From: Taxawa tesnikishii (nom. ined.)
Lineage: Eukaryota; Ascomycota; Dothideomycetes; Dothideales
Length of the DNA stretch: 64,000 nucleotides
Direction of reading: 5' to 3'
NCBI GenBank assembly: GCA_030247885.1
Contig: JAPDRO010000007.1
Coordinates: forward strand, 565,501-629,500
Positions 21,894-34,245 of the stretch are shown one piece after another (the stretch's first letter is position 1; each line of letters opens with the position of its first letter). A program made the translations under genes and the position numbers. The notes beneath the pieces were generated by a model. The model was not told the DNA's origin and searched no databases. It saw only the letters and a list, made by a program, of their open reading frames with translations.

Positions 21894-23234
21894 TCACCGC
21901 CGATGCCGTCTCGAGTCCCTGTCACGATCGTCTTCGTAACAATCGCGCTTGCCGTGCCCACGATCATAGTCATCCCTATCCCTACGCCGCCTGTCCTTGT
22001 CCCTGCGGTCTTCATAATCATCGTCATCTCTACGACTCCGGCCATTCCTGTCGGTTGAGGCGCTGCGATTCCTTCTGGATGATCGATGCCTGTCATCGTC
22101 GTAGTTTCGTTCCCGCCGTTTGTCGCTCTTTTTACGGTCATGGTCCCGGTTTGAATCGCGCTGATCATACTCTATCTCCTTGCGCCTCTCGATCCGCTTG
22201 CGGTCGTAGCCTCTTTCGTCCTCCTCGTCATCATAGCGGTGCCGTCTTGACGATCTGTCCTTTCTGTCGTAGTCCCTGTCCGGGTCTCTCGGGTTCGAGT
22301 CTCTTTCTTTCTGGTCATCCAGCCTCCTCTTCATCTCTTCCTCCGTCATTACCTCGCCCGTCCTCTTGTTCTTCAGTGTCAGTGGATTGTAAACCACATC
22401 CGTCTTCTTCCTGCCTCCAGCACCTCTTCCCCAAGCACCCAACTCCGCAGCCACGGCGGCATCTGCCTTGGCGCCTATTCCCAACAGTGCGGGTCGTCGC
22501 TCCGGCGCCTTCTCCGCCTTCACTCTCTGGTTCTTCTGCGATCCAATACCTTGTCCTTCCTTCCAGCCCATGCCTCGGAGCAGCGCGGCGCCGAACTCCT
22601 CGACCGGCACTGCAGCGTACTGCTCCAGCGTCGGCATGTCTGGCGCCTCGTGGTAGTCGCGCTCAAACGCCTCTTCTTCGCTCATCGGCAATACAAGCTC
22701 GGATTTCTGCTCCTTGCCCAGAAGAGCGTCCAGTGCGCGTTCGTCGACCGTCTTTGGCTTCACGAGCGCAGACTCCTCGGCTTCCTGTTCCATCGCCGGT
22801 GGTTTTTCTTCAGCAGGCGCCGCATCTCCGTTGGCGCCCTCGCCTTCCGCCTGCGCTTCGTGCACTACAAGCCCGTACGTCGGCTTCTGCGCTTCCTTCT
22901 TGCGGATCTCCTCTTCCACGCCCGATTTTTGCTTCTCGTCAACCATGCCGTATTTTTGGCGTTTCGCGGCCTTGGCTGCTTCTTTCCAATCGCGATTCGC
23001 CTGGGCCTCTATTATCAGAGGCTTCTTCTCAACCTTGGGCTTTCTCGCATCGATCGCTCCGCCGGCAGACACGTCGAAGTGCGTGATGCTCTGTCCCTTA
23101 GTGGAAACGTCTTCCTCGTCGGAGTCATGGTCAAGCGCGGCGTGTGGACGCTTGACGCCATTTTGCGGTTTCGGTACGGGTGGGAGTTGGGCCTTGGGTT
23201 TGTCGGATGCGCTCAGCGCGAACGAGATGTTCAT
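21894..23234 (-). CDS. SPP2: Spp2/GPKOW-type G-patch pre-mRNA splicing factor
   Basis: 446 residues, intronless. The start chosen is MNISFALSASDKPKAQ; the open frame extends 53 codons upstream, but that leader is not family-like. The central signature DYHEAPDMPTLEQYAAVPVEEFGAALLRGMGWKEGQGIG joins the acidic DEAH-helicase-docking segment to a G-patch (GAALLRGMGWKEGQGIG). In yeast Spp2 the G-patch activates the spliceosomal helicase Prp2 in the nucleus. After YNPLTLKNKRTGEVMTEEEM comes an RS/RD-rich tail of about 130 residues (DRDRDSRRHRR), which is longer than in yeast Spp2 and more like metazoan GPKOW. Divergent from the A-T-R enzyme gene with 439 bp between starts. Confidence 0.88.
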   Translation of the reverse strand: MNISFALSASDKPKAQLPPVPKPQNGVKRPHAALDHDSDEEDVSTKGQSITHFDVSAGGAIDARKPKVEKKPLIIEAQANRDWKEAAKAAKRQKYGMVDEKQKSGVEEEIRKKEAQKPTYGLVVHEAQAEGEGANGDAAPAEEKPPAMEQEAEESALVKPKTVDERALDALLGKEQKSELVLPMSEEEAFERDYHEAPDMPTLEQYAAVPVEEFGAALLRGMGWKEGQGIGSQKNQRVKAEKAPERRPALLGIGAKADAAVAAELGAWGRGAGGRKKTDVVYNPLTLKNKRTGEVMTEEEMKRRLDDQKERDSNPRDPDRDYDRKDRSSRRHRYDDEEDERGYDRKRIERRKEIEYDQRDSNRDHDRKKSDKRRERNYDDDRHRSSRRNRSASTDRNGRSRRDDDDYEDRRDKDRRRRDRDDYDRGHGKRDCYEDDRDRDSRRHRR

Positions 23235-23673
23235 GGTGAGGTCACGCTCGCGCTCAGTAGCGGCGTGGTATGTTGTGGAGTAAGAGAGATGTGAGGGATG
23301 AATACAGTATAGATGTCTTATGATTGCTTGTCTGCCTGCGCGCGGAACAGTTTCTGTGGGAAAAGCTCGGGGAATTGCGGCTCTGTTGCACAATCGATTG
23401 AGCGCGGGATGACTTCATGATGCAGGAACCCGCTGTTGCTAGTGTGGATATTGACATGTGAATACATGAGAAATCGAAGTCTTTGGGTCATCAACACTCT
23501 ACAAAAGGAAGGGCGACTCACTCTGCATTACCCCGGCGTGCCTTGGTACTTGTTCCTGCAGCGTTTGAGCTTCTGAGGTTCGATACGTCCTTCATCACAT
23601 AGAGAGCATATATCCTTGTACGAGTGGAGTCCATCTACACCCCCAATTCTTTGCTATCTGCAGAGTCCCGGAC
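23235..23673. promoter_or_regulatory. Divergent promoter, SPP2 / A-T-R enzyme
   Basis: 439 bp between divergent start codons. No ORF-like or repeated sequence stands out. Confidence 0.5.
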
Positions 23674-26600
23674 ATGGCAGCCAATTACTTCACCTGCACT
23701 CTAGGTCAGGCTACCGCTTTAGGAAAGACCAATCCCGAATTCAAGAATATCAACCAATTCATCGACTCTCAAGCCCACGCGACACCGGACCAGCCCGCCG
23801 TCGGATTCGCAAAACCCACCTCCAACGACAAGCCATGGGGCAAAACAGTCTTTACATTCAAGGACGTCCACGGTGGTTCGCTAAACACGGCCGCCCTCTT
23901 CAAACGTAACTATGGTCATGTACTGGCCCGATCGAACTCCGTGGCTCTTATTTGCCCCAGCACGCCGGATTTTCTGCTTACCTGGCTTGCGCTGATGCGC
24001 CTGGGTCATGCCGTCCTGCTCATTGCACCACAATGTCAGCCAGCTGCTATCGCTCATCTCTGCAAAGCATGCGAGACAAGCATGCTCTTCTACGACGATG
24101 TTTTTGCGTCGCAGGCCCAGGAAGCGGCCAAATTGGCAAAGGACGACGGTGTAGAGCTCGCTGCTGAGCTTATCCCTTTCGCCGCTGGTGAACAGGATCT
24201 CTCGGAAATCCTGGCTGAAGAGCCTGCCGAGGAGGTTCCATCGTCCGAAGTTGGACCACTTGACGTTGCATACCTTCATCACACGTCTGGAACATCATCT
24301 GGAGTGCCCAAGCCCATTCCGCAGTCGCATCGCGCCGGTGCTGGGGTCTTGCCTTCGTTTGCAGAGGGCAGGGAATGCGCAACTTTCACCACCACGCCTC
24401 TGTATCACGGTGGCATAGCGGACCTTTTCAGGGCTTGGACTAGTGGAGCGCTGATCTGGTTGTTCCCAGGAAAGGACGTCCCGATCACCGCGGGCAACAT
24501 CGTCAAGTGCCTCGACGTAGCTGCAGACTGTTCGAGAAAGGATGGGCTACCGCACGTGAAATACTTTTCTTCTGTACCTTATGTCCTGCAGATGATGGAA
24601 GCGGACGAAAAGGGACTTCGGTATCTGCGAAGCATGGATATCGTCGGAGTAGGCGGTGCTGCATTGCCAGCAGAAGTTGGCGACAGGATGGTATCCAAAG
24701 GCGTGAACCTGATTTCTAGATTTGGTAGCGCCGAATGCGGGTTTCTGATGAGCTCCCACCGCGATTATGCAAAGGACAAGGAATGGCAATATCTGCGTAG
24801 CGGCGAGGGTGCCGAGTACATGAAGTTTGAGAAACAAGAGGACGGACAGGCGGAGCTCGTGATCTTAGAAGGATGGCCGCACATGGTGAGTTGAACAGCT
24901 GTTACATTTGAATGTCACAAGCTTACAGTCTCCAGGCGAAAAGGAATCGCGATGACGGTTCTTTTGCTACTGCGGACCTGTTTGCACCGCACCCATCCAT
25001 CCCGGACGCCTGGAGATACCATTCCCGAGCGGATTCACAACTAACTCTCATAACGGGCAAGAAATTCGATCCCGCCCCACTCGAAGGTGCCATTGCAGCA
25101 TCTGACTTGCTTGATGACGTACTCATCTTTGGCAACGGACAGCCGTTCCCCGGCGTCCTGCTATTCAGAGCAGAGGCAACACGCCAGACGCCAGACGCTG
25201 AGCTAGTTGATAAACTATGGCCTGTGGTAGAGAAGCTCAACTCCGAGAGTCAGGACCATGCACGAATACCTCGACGAATGCTCGTGCCTATGCCAGTGCT
25301 AGACCAGCCGTTGGAGAAGAGTAGTAAGGGCACCATTCTGCGAGGGGCCGTGGAAAGCAGGTTCGCAGAGTCCATCAGCTCCGCCTATACCAACACAGGC
25401 GCGGCTCCTTCTGGAGATGTCCCTGATGATCAGGTCTTGCAGGCCCTGAAAGATATGGTGAAATCCATCGTCCCCAAGAAGGCAGCACTGAAAGAGGATA
25501 CGGATCTCTTCTCGTACGGTGTAGACTCCGTTGCTGGTATGCAGATCAGATACGGACTACGCCAGCTCCTGCCCCAGTCGTCTAAAGAACTGCCGCTCAA
25601 CGTGGTGGAAGACTGCGGCACCGTCGCCCGTTTGGCAGAGTATGTGGTCAAACAACGCCATGGTCAAGCGCTTGATAGCGATGAGGACGAGCTACAGATG
25701 ATGCAACAGCTGGTCGAGGAGTATAGCAACTTCCACCAACAACCGGCTGCTAAGCAGACCGACGGTGAGAACGCTGCTGGCTCTGATGCTGATGCAAGCA
25801 AGGATGTCGTTGTCCTCACAGGCGCAACGGGTGCCTTGGGCGCTCACATTCTGGACCTCTATCGCAAGTCAGAGTCCACACGGAAGGTTTACTGTCTGGT
25901 CAGGGGAGCAGATGTTCATGCGTCAAAGGAAAGGGTCGGCAAAGCTCTCGAGCAACGCTCCCTGAAACCCCTATCCGACGATGGAAAGGTGATTATCTTG
26001 CAAGCACAACTCGGCGACCCACAGCTCGGTCTGTCCGACGAGGACTACGGGTGTCTCTCAAAGGAGGCCACCATCATCATGCACGTCGCCTGGTCGGTCA
26101 ATTTCCGACAGAGACTCCGCAGCTTCGTCAAAGATAACATTGCGAGTAAGTGAACAGCGCAAGCCACAGTGGGAATGCTTATCAAACTGAACTTCCTGTT
26201 CTAGGCGTGACAAATTTGATCAATCTGGCACTGTCCTCGCACAGGTCTGCCCCTCCCAAGTTTGCATACTGTTCATCGGTCGCAAGCGTGCTCAACTACG
26301 CAGGAGACACTATCCCTGAGGAGATCGTTGAAGACCCGGCTGCTGCGACCACGTTAGGGTATTCCCGTAGCAAGTGGGTCGCGGAGGGCGTCTGTCAAAG
26401 GGCCAGCGACAGCACTCCACTCCGGGGCCGGATCGCTGTCTTTCGGGTCGGCCAGTTATCAGGAGACAGCGAAACTGGTGTCTGGAATACCAAGGAGGCT
26501 TGGCCAATGATGTTGAGCGCCGTCAAGATAACCCACTCCCTGCCCAAGTTGGAAAAAGAAAGTCTAGACTGGCTGCCCGTCGACGTCGCCGCCATAGCCC

Positions 26601-27025
26601 TAATGCAAGGCATCGCAAGCGGCGGCCGCGGGCGCGGAGATGGGAACAACAAAGGGGACTTGAATGTTCTGCATGTGCTAAACCCGCACCGGGAACCTAC
26701 CTGGATGGAGATGCTCGGTTGGGCCGACAAGAAAGAACAATTTGACATTGTTAGCCCACCGGAGTGGGTCGCTCAACTGGAGGAGGCAGGAAAACAACAC
26801 AACGATCACCCCGCGCTAAAACTTCTCGACCACTGGAAGAAGGCTTTCACTGCCGATGACGATGCGGGGCATCGGAACAGGGATTCCTCGGAAGAAACAC
26901 ATCTGCAAGGTAAATCTTTTGCCATGGTAAAAACCAAGCAGGTGGTACCAGTTTTGCAGGATGTAAGGCCGATCGACAAGCAGTACTTTGCTAAGATCTG
27001 GACCTGGATTGAGGAGACCATGTAG
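23674..27025 (+). CDS. NRPS-like A-T-R enzyme (fungal carboxylic acid reductase type)
   Basis: 1,080 residues after removing introns 24886-24935 and 26146-26204 (GTGAGT..CAG, GTAAGT..TAG). An AMP-binding domain comes first, with phosphate loop HHTSGTSSGVPKP near residue 200 and GSAECGFLMSS. A carrier domain follows with DLFSYGVDSVAGMQIR, whose serine would take phosphopantetheine. The C-terminal thioester-reductase is a short-chain-dehydrogenase fold, with nucleotide motif VVLTGATGALGAHILDLY and YSRSKWVAEGV as the YxxxK catalytic pair. There is no condensation domain. Family logic: a carboxylic acid is adenylated, loaded and released by NADPH as an aldehyde (or alcohol). The same domain order is shared with alpha-aminoadipate reductase Lys2, but Lys2 is longer and diverges in the A domain, so a secondary or detoxifying reductase is more likely. 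No tailoring genes are adjacent. Confidence 0.9.
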
Positions 27026-30000
27026 AGCAGTGCTTCGTTGAATTCGTCGGCCGGATCCTACCAAACGCTCTCGCAGGCCACTGTTTACTGGACTTGAACT
27101 CCTTGCATCTAGCTATCCCAAATCGATACAGGAGATTTTATGCCGAGAAAACGCTTTCGTGTCGATTGCGAGTAATTGGTATCCACAAGCGTCGTAAAGC
27201 AGCGATCGGATGAAGTAAAAATTCTCGGTGCGGGGTGGTACGCGAGGCCCTTCCTTCTGTTGGGGTTTTGTTAGGGGCGAGCTGTCAGTAGAGGTGTGCA
27301 GTAGTGGTAGGCAAGACCGTTGTACTTGTACAGAAAGGAGGGCTGGACTAGTAACGTCTTTTCTCAATCGTGGAGTAGAGATAGGCTTGATAATCGAGAC
27401 CTCCACAGTTTCGCTAGGCGTGAAAGGGTCCGGACCGCTGTCATGGATCGTCCCGCGAAAGCGGGTACTGGAGACGCCAAGAAGAGCAAGCCCTCGGAAG
27501 AAGCAGGCGGCCGCTTGGTTTTTTTTCAACCAACGCTTAGCCGGCGGAAACAAAGTTCCGGACCTCATCTCGCTTCTTCTCGGTCGGATTACCCTTCGTC
27601 TCGAGTTGGCTTAGCACAGGGTGTGTGTACTAAGTGAAACTAGCTCTGTTCCCCGGCCGGTTCCTGAAGCCTGGGGACGAGCGAACCCCGATATAGAAGT
27701 AATCTTCCTCGGCAGTCGAGAGTGTGTGGGTCTGCGTCGTCAGGTGGCTTGATATCAGGATATCGCGAGTCCAACGGACGAGAATGGACTTGCGTTGGCC
27801 GAACTGATGAATTAAGAACGGGTACAGGTTGCAGGACTGAAGTCGTCATGCAGCAGCAAATTGCACGGAGGGCTCGCTCCGGAATAATGAAACATGGGGA
27901 TATACAAACGAATGCCATTGTGGGTTCGGTTTTATGTACCTGCATTGTAACCATGTGTACCTTGCATTAGCTGGAGGTGGAAACAGGTTGACGTAACAAC
28001 CGACAAGGTGGCCTCCTCAACTTTGCCCGGAGGGCGGAAACGAAGCAGGGTATCCCTGCCGAAAGCTCCTTTTCTGGAAGTCCGTAGCTGCAAGCCCAGT
28101 ACCAATCGAAAGGGTACGTGTGAGATGACTCGTCCCAATCGAGCGGCACAGTGCACAAGTGTGCAGGACTAGTGCAGACTCGACGACAAATCATTCCGCA
28201 GTAGTGCAAGAATAGCACAAGTCTTAAGCCGAGGCGGCGTGATCTCGTGTTCGGTTTGCATTGTGTTGCACACAGCGGGTTCGAAGTGTTGGTCGTGGGA
28301 CGCGCTGGATACATCAACAACGCGTCTCACACAACGGTCCCCTGCCTCTCAGTCAGTCAGGCTGTCAGCAAGCACACAGAGGGCGTTCCGTTCCGCAGTG
28401 TCGACATCGGAGGAACGGGATCGCCAGGCTATGATGATGAATCTGCTCGCACGGTCACGGGCCAGACGACACGATATGCGCAGAGAGGCCGGCGCAGTGA
28501 CCTTGGAGAGGACTGAGGGCCGCTGATTATGATGAAGCAGGAAGTTTTCGAGAATCAAGGGAACATTAGCCTGAAACGCCGGCGTTCCAGGGCTTCCCGC
28601 TAAAGCAGCAGAAGCGGGGTAATCCCACCAGTGAGAAGACATCTTCTCGATCTAGCGCCAAACAAGCCCACGGTAGCCGAGCAGAATGAATGTTTCACCA
28701 TGCCGTGTGCTAACTATTGCTGCTGTATATGCGGCTTGTCACATGCAGACTTATCGCTGCGAACATTTCTGTAGACGGTCGTGTGTAGACATCGATTGAA
28801 TGGGCAAGCGAATCGCTCGCTCTGCTCTGCTACTGGGTGTACGCGTACGCGCAGCAACGCAACACAAAACGGCGCAGGCGTGAGGCGTCTGTGGCTGTGG
28901 CAGGTTGGGTTGGGCAAACGATCCCGTTTGGTCGCTGAACTGCACCAGTTGGCTGTGTGCGCTCGTCTCAGCGTCCCGGAGGGTCAATCGATTGGGTACG
29001 GCAGCCGGTGTGACAGGCAACGCCACCACTCGAGGTAGTCAAGGTACCGGCCATACAGCCTGCTGCAAAGAAGCCTCGGGTCAGAGACGAGACACGCTCG
29101 TCCTGTGGCCGTCGTCGATTTGCCGCGGATCACTCACTCGCCCACACGGCCACACCACGCTGCTGGCACGATGCAGTCAGACTCTGCCAATGGTTCATCG
29201 ACTCTGCATATCGCGCTGGCCGGTCCTGCAGGAGACTCTCTCAGGCTGTATGCAGAGCAGTTGAGCCAAGGGCAGGAGAATGGGGGCCAGAGAGGGTCTC
29301 GGTCACGATCGTTGTGACCGTGCAATCGATATTCCAGTTGTCCGCGCAAAGCAAAGGGCAAAGAGAGCCTTGCACACGTGCATAAGGGCCCTATACACGT
29401 CTATCTTGCCAGCTACTGCGGCCGACAAGCGAACGTTAAGAGGGACGACTAAAGCCAGGCCCTGTGAATCGGTCGCAATCTCTGAGCTGGGGGCGCAGGT
29501 CACCTGTCCTGTTCCCATTGGCCGGAGTGGGCTGCAGGTACGGTCGACTCCGGCGGTTTGTTTGTCCTCAGCCACCTGCAGTCTATCTGGTCGGCACGAC
29601 GAGTCAGCGGCCGGGCATAGCAGAGCCTGTTTAGCTGTTAGCAACTTAGAGGACCAGTGACTAGCTAGCGCGGCCGGCGCAGGGATGCTCAGTGGTTGCT
29701 TGTTCCGATGCAACGACGCCAGCTGAGAGGCGGCGGCGTTCTTGCTGAGGGCCATCAAGAGCCTATCCTCAATGGCCCGCGGTCATGGTCTCCTCCCCAG
29801 TCGAGCGCCTGTGCTCGCGCCGCTCGCTGCATCCACCCGTGCCGAATCCCCCAGCAGCCCAGCAAGAATAGCGCGCTGCACGACTCGGCACGCTAGCTGG
29901 TGTGCCTGCGTATCCTTCTGCTCGGCTTCCGTGTCGCTGTTCCATCTCTGCTGATCACTACTTTTAATCCTTCTGATCCCCGTCATTCGATCACTTCCAC

Positions 30001-30517
30001 CACGGCCAGGGCTTATCATTCGCACCGTTCCCTTCTCTACACCACGGTCTCTCATCGTCATATTTCCTTGCTTTGTTGTTTCTTTTTTCCCCAAGGTACA
30101 CGATTCCGCTGAACGGCTTCGTTCCTTAGCCTCATCGACACCGTTACCAATCACCAGTCCCAGTCACCAGTCACCAGTCATTCCTTTCAGGACACGTCCG
30201 GCTATAACGCACGTCACACCAAGCCAGCCCACTGCATATTATTTAGTAGACAAAAGGGATCATCCCCCGACTGTCAATCTCTGTTCATACCACGACATCT
30301 CCGTACACCATAACGGACCTACTCCAACCCAGCTTCTAATCCAGACTCGAACAAGCCCTCGGCATCTCACCAAGGCTTACTTTGTATATTAACAGTACAA
30401 TCAACTTGGTATGTCACTGCCAACACGCCGCATAAGCATACATGCAACCCCAGCAGCAGCCGCAGCAACCTTAGCTCGAAGCTTACGCCATGTCAGAACA
30501 CTACTCACATCACACAA
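27026..30517. other. Long gene-free region upstream of the C2H2 factor
   Basis: About 3.5 kb with only short, mutually overlapping open frames of random composition. I find no domain, tRNA-like fold or repeat family. It includes a small CCAGTCA tandem (about 30152-30180) and pyrimidine-rich leader sequence near 30000-30110. Probably a long promoter and 5' leader for the downstream regulator; an unrecognised non-coding RNA is possible. Confidence 0.5.
30409..30496 (+). promoter_or_regulatory. Probable 5'-leader intron of the msn2-type gene
   Basis: A consensus donor GTATGT begins at 30409 and possible acceptors are CTTAG (30474) and GTCAG (30496). Using the last acceptor removes both upstream ATGs (30411, 30490) whose frames overlap the main start at 30518. 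No transcript data, so inferred. Confidence 0.4.
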
Positions 30518-32271
30518 ATGGAGCAACAATACCTGGCCCAGCCAATTGGCCAACAATCTTTCTTCTACTACAACCCAGAGCCAGCAACCGACAACAGGAA
30601 TCACGGCCACTTCACCTCCCACCCAAGCCAATTGCAAATGCCCCCGGTACCATCTAGCCAGGAACTCGCCATGCAATACCAGATGTATCAGCAAGGACCA
30701 CAGTACATTTCCCAGGCAATGCTTACTCCGGTTGCTTCCCGCAGCCATTGCAACACAAGCCAACAATCCTTGTACAGCCGGAGATGCCATGTTTGATGCC
30801 TTTGGATACCGAGTTCGCTGCCTACCAGTACATGCCAGCGACCCCGACTCTCTCTGCTTCCGGTAGCTTCAGCTCTACTGACAGCCCACGTTCGGCCGCC
30901 AGCATGATTCCCACTCCAGTCAACGACTCCTACTTTGGACAGAGCCTCGAGGGTGTTAAGCAGGGTTGCGAAGAGGAGGTTTTCTCTGAGATTCTTGCAG
31001 GCGACTGGACAAACACTACATCTCCACCATTGACACCAGGTACGAATCAGGCGTTCTGAGGTTGGAAAACGGGATCACCATCTCCCCTTTCCCACAAAGA
31101 TCACCCTCATTCGCACTATCAGTGAATTATCCGGCTAACCTACGTGCTATCAGTCTACATGCATCCCACTTCGGTTAGCGCGGAAAGCTCGTACCTTCTT
31201 TCCGCTTCGTCTTGCCCATCGCTTTCATCATCTCCATCCCCTAACCCAAGATCAGCCATCTCTGAGAACGAAGTCTGCGACCCACGCAACCTCACCGTCG
31301 CCAACGTCGCGTGTGAATTCCCCTGCCTGCCAACCCTCTGCGCCGGTGACGACGAGGAGCACAAGTTTGTTCTCAGGGGCGACGTTTCTCCCCAGAAGGG
31401 ATTCGAACCTGTGATTGCTGACCTGACTGCCCCTCTTGGACTCCCCACCTTCGAGCCCCTCTTCGAGCTTGACGTTGACGACGACTTCACTGGCTTCGTC
31501 TCTTCTCACTCTCACAAGGGCTCGGCCGACCTTCACCTCTTCATCAACAAGCGCCAACGCACCGACTCCGGCTTCGTACCAGTCGAGGACGACGGTTTCT
31601 TCAGTGAGGAGTCCTTCAGCGACGGCGACGAGTTTTCTTCCATCGGCCTCCTGTCTCCATCCACCTCTGACTACTCCATCGACATGAGCTCCAAGCCCAA
31701 GCGTCAAGTGTCCAAGAGGGTCGCTGCCTCTCCTGAGACCTCCTCGCCCCAACAACCCACTCACTCGTCTCATGACCACTGCAGCTCACCTTCACACTCG
31801 CACGCCTCGACCCCAGCACCATCTGCATCCGCATCCACCTCTCGCCGCGGCCGTAAGCAGTCCCTCACTGACGACCCATCCAAGACCTTCGTCTGCACTC
31901 TCTGCTCGCGCCGCTTCCGTCGCCAAGAGCACCTCAAGCGCCACTACCGCTCTCTCCACACCCACGAGAAGCCATTCGAGTGCACCGACTGCGGCAAGAA
32001 GTTCAGCCGCTCCGACAACCTGAGCCAGCACCAGCGCACTCACGGCGCCGGCACTGTCGTCATGGGCGTTCACGTGCCCGACATGGGTGCCCAGCATGCA
32101 CCGATGCCCGACATGGGCAGCGGAGTGCTAGACACTACTGTTGCGGGCGAGCTTGGAGCCATCCTCTTCGACGCCGCCGCACAGGTGCCCAGCAGCAGTG
32201 GATCGAGCGTGGCAAGCTTCTCCGACGAGGAGAAGAGGGGAAAGGCGGGTAAGCGCAAGCGGGACGAGTAA
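30518..32271 (+). CDS. msnA: C2H2 zinc-finger stress transcription factor (MsnA/SebA/Msn2 type)
   Basis: 546 residues after removing intron 31040-31153. Two C-terminal C2H2 fingers are visible: [22 protein letters not shown] and [21 protein letters not shown] (31900-32042). These are near-identical to Msn2-like factors that bind the stress element AGGGG/CCCCT. The N-terminal half carries family landmarks [16 protein letters not shown], ESLEGVKxGCE-type sequence ([14 protein letters not shown]), [14 protein letters not shown] and CDPRNLTV. A basic stretch [10 protein letters not shown] precedes the fingers. The frame breaks once, at CCC 30738-30740; one extra C joins LTPVAS to [15 protein letters not shown]. 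The gene probably activates responses to osmotic, oxidative and heat stress in the nucleus; target genes here are unknown. Confidence 0.92.
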
Positions 32272-33217
32272 GGAAGCCTTTCAGGGCCTTGCTGTTGGCC
32301 AGACCATGGCACAGCAAAACAACTTCTCTTAGTTTCACGTGATCATGCCCCTTGGGTTGGTGGAGTTTCTGCCTGCAGGCTTAGAGCAGTTTTTGGGAGC
32401 ATTCGGCGCACCTGGCCTGGTGCTGACGAGGGAAATGCGGAGGAAAAAGTCTGGCTTACTTTTCTACCCTTGGCCTTTCTTCAACTTTGGGTATTCGTTT
32501 TTCGTCTCATTTTCTCGGCTTCGCTTCACCAGCGACCAGCCCCTTTCGTATCAAGATCGGATCATCGGCATTGGGAGGATCTTATCCAGCGGTCGTTTTC
32601 ATCGGGGAGTTTTCCACCCTTTCGTCTTCCTTGCTTCTTTTGTTTGTTACATATATCCACGGTGGCGCCTCAAAAGGGCTGAAGGCAACTCTTCTAGCAA
32701 CATCACCTCGATCGTTTCCGACTAGCAACTTTTCTTTACTCTTTTTTATTATAACGAGCTGAAAGCTCAATCTGTAACATTAGATTATCCTTTTCCTTTG
32801 TCGGCAGTCTCCTATGTCAAGCACCCCTCGTAACACCACACGTAGCCTAATACCATACCCCGTGCTGGACACGGTATATTTTCATTTGTTTTGCGAAATC
32901 GTGTGCCAGAAACGATCCAACGTCTATCGATACGTGATGTGATGGTCAAGGGATTGTGAAGAGGGCGTTGAGTAGTATAGGGGCATGAAGAAGCGTCGGT
33001 GACGTGATGTCGATGGTGGTATTCATTCCGCTCTACCGACTACCGTATGGGACATGCTTCGTACGCGTGCCGTGCCGCGGTTCGCCCCTGCGCCGCTTTG
33101 CAAAAACCGACTCTCTCCGCTAATGCATCTCGATCCCGTGGCGGAATTCCTTTGGCAGTAGTACCATGTTCTTTTGGAAAATGATCGTCAAGCACAGTCC
33201 CGCTTGTGGTCTCTTCT
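32272..33217. other. Convergent 3' intergenic region
   Basis: Holds the 3' flanks of the zinc-finger gene and the thioredoxin gene. It is T-rich on the plus strand (32440-32760). I see no gene. Confidence 0.6.
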
Positions 33218-34245
33218 TTACTCGCCCTGCTCATCCCCGATCTTTTCCAGTTTACCCATCTTTCTGCTCTCGCCCGTCTCACCCACAATCCGGATCCTGT
33301 CGATCCTCGTCTTCTCGCCCTCGCCGTCGCCATCAACGACAAAGATGACGATGCTCGTCACGTTCTGGAACTTGACGAACCTGAGATCGACCCTGGCCGT
33401 ACCCGTCTTGGCGTCCCAGTTGCCCTCCTCCAGATTCACCGTTTGTGTGGGGGTATGGAGTCTGCCTCGTCGAAACCGAGCACGTTGGAACGGTTGCTGT
33501 AGATGTGCAGGGTCTTGGGCCGCATCACGTCGTCGTCATCTGCTGGTGGCAACGAGGTGAGGTGCAGGCCGTGGACCTTGAGTGTGGATTGGAAGGGGAT
33601 GAAGAGCATGAGCTGCTCGTCTGTGTCACTCTCTATCCAGTCCTTCTTGCCCTCTCCTGCTTCCTTGCCTTTGCTTATACTGCTTGGTGCCGAAGTCTCG
33701 AAAACAGTGCGTGCGTTGCCAAATGCCGAGTCCACGTTCAAGAAGTCGAGTCCCTGCACGTCGACGGAGGATGTTACGTCTGTATAACCGCGGGGAAGAG
33801 AAGTGCCCAGCCAGGTACCCGAGGAGGAAGAGGAGGAAGCGTCACCGGAGGATGACGAGGCTTCGGCTGCGAGCGACTTGACTGCTGCATCGAGAGCGCG
33901 CGGGTCAGCGCCGCGGATGCGCTGAGTCTCACGGCCGTTCTTGAAGATCATGAAGGTAGGCATGGCTGTGATGTTGTATGTTTGTGCGATCTGCTTCTGC
34001 GTGTCGGTGTTGACCTTGGTGAACGTGATCTGGTTGGGGCGCGACAGCTGGCCAGAGAGTTGCTCGTAGAAGGGCGCGATTGCCTTGCATGGTCCGCACC
34101 AGTCGGCATAGACTGCGATGGTCAGTTAGCAGATAGTACTAAGCGTACCAAGTCTGGGGAGCTCACAGTCGGTGACGACTATACGCGACGAGCCCAGCAG
34201 AGAGCTGAACTGCTGAGGAGACTCGATGTGTACTATCTTAGACAT
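33218..34245 (-). CDS. txl1: Thioredoxin-PITH protein (TXNL1-like)
   Basis: 324 residues. Intron 34113-34166 lies inside the thioredoxin domain. The spliced sequence reads [22 protein letters not shown], a canonical WCGPC redox centre, followed by NITAMPTFMIFKNG with the cis-proline. A Ser-rich linker leads to a PITH domain (RGYTDVTSSVDVQGLDFLN; ARVDLRFVKFQNVTSIVIFV) that in human TXNL1 contacts the 26S proteasome. Thus a cytosolic disulfide reductase associated with the proteasome is the expected role. One base is missing at GGGGG 33449-33453 (CCCCC in the coding sense); adding it gives SIPPTQTVNLEEGNWDAK, the normal PITH reading. Length agrees with family members of about 290-330 residues. 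Confidence 0.93.

Noticed and set aside
22055-23086. Plus-strand 343-codon frame
   Set aside because: Antisense of SPP2; Ser/Pro/Arg-rich composition and no domain, while the minus frame has a clear G-patch.
23674-27025. Secondary-metabolite cluster around the A-T-R enzyme
   Set aside because: Neighbours are SPP2, MSH3 and a stress regulator; no P450, transporter or tailoring gene is adjacent.
27228-27614. 128-codon plus frame downstream of the A-T-R enzyme
   Set aside because: Random composition and an equally long antisense frame; no domain or gene-like codon bias.
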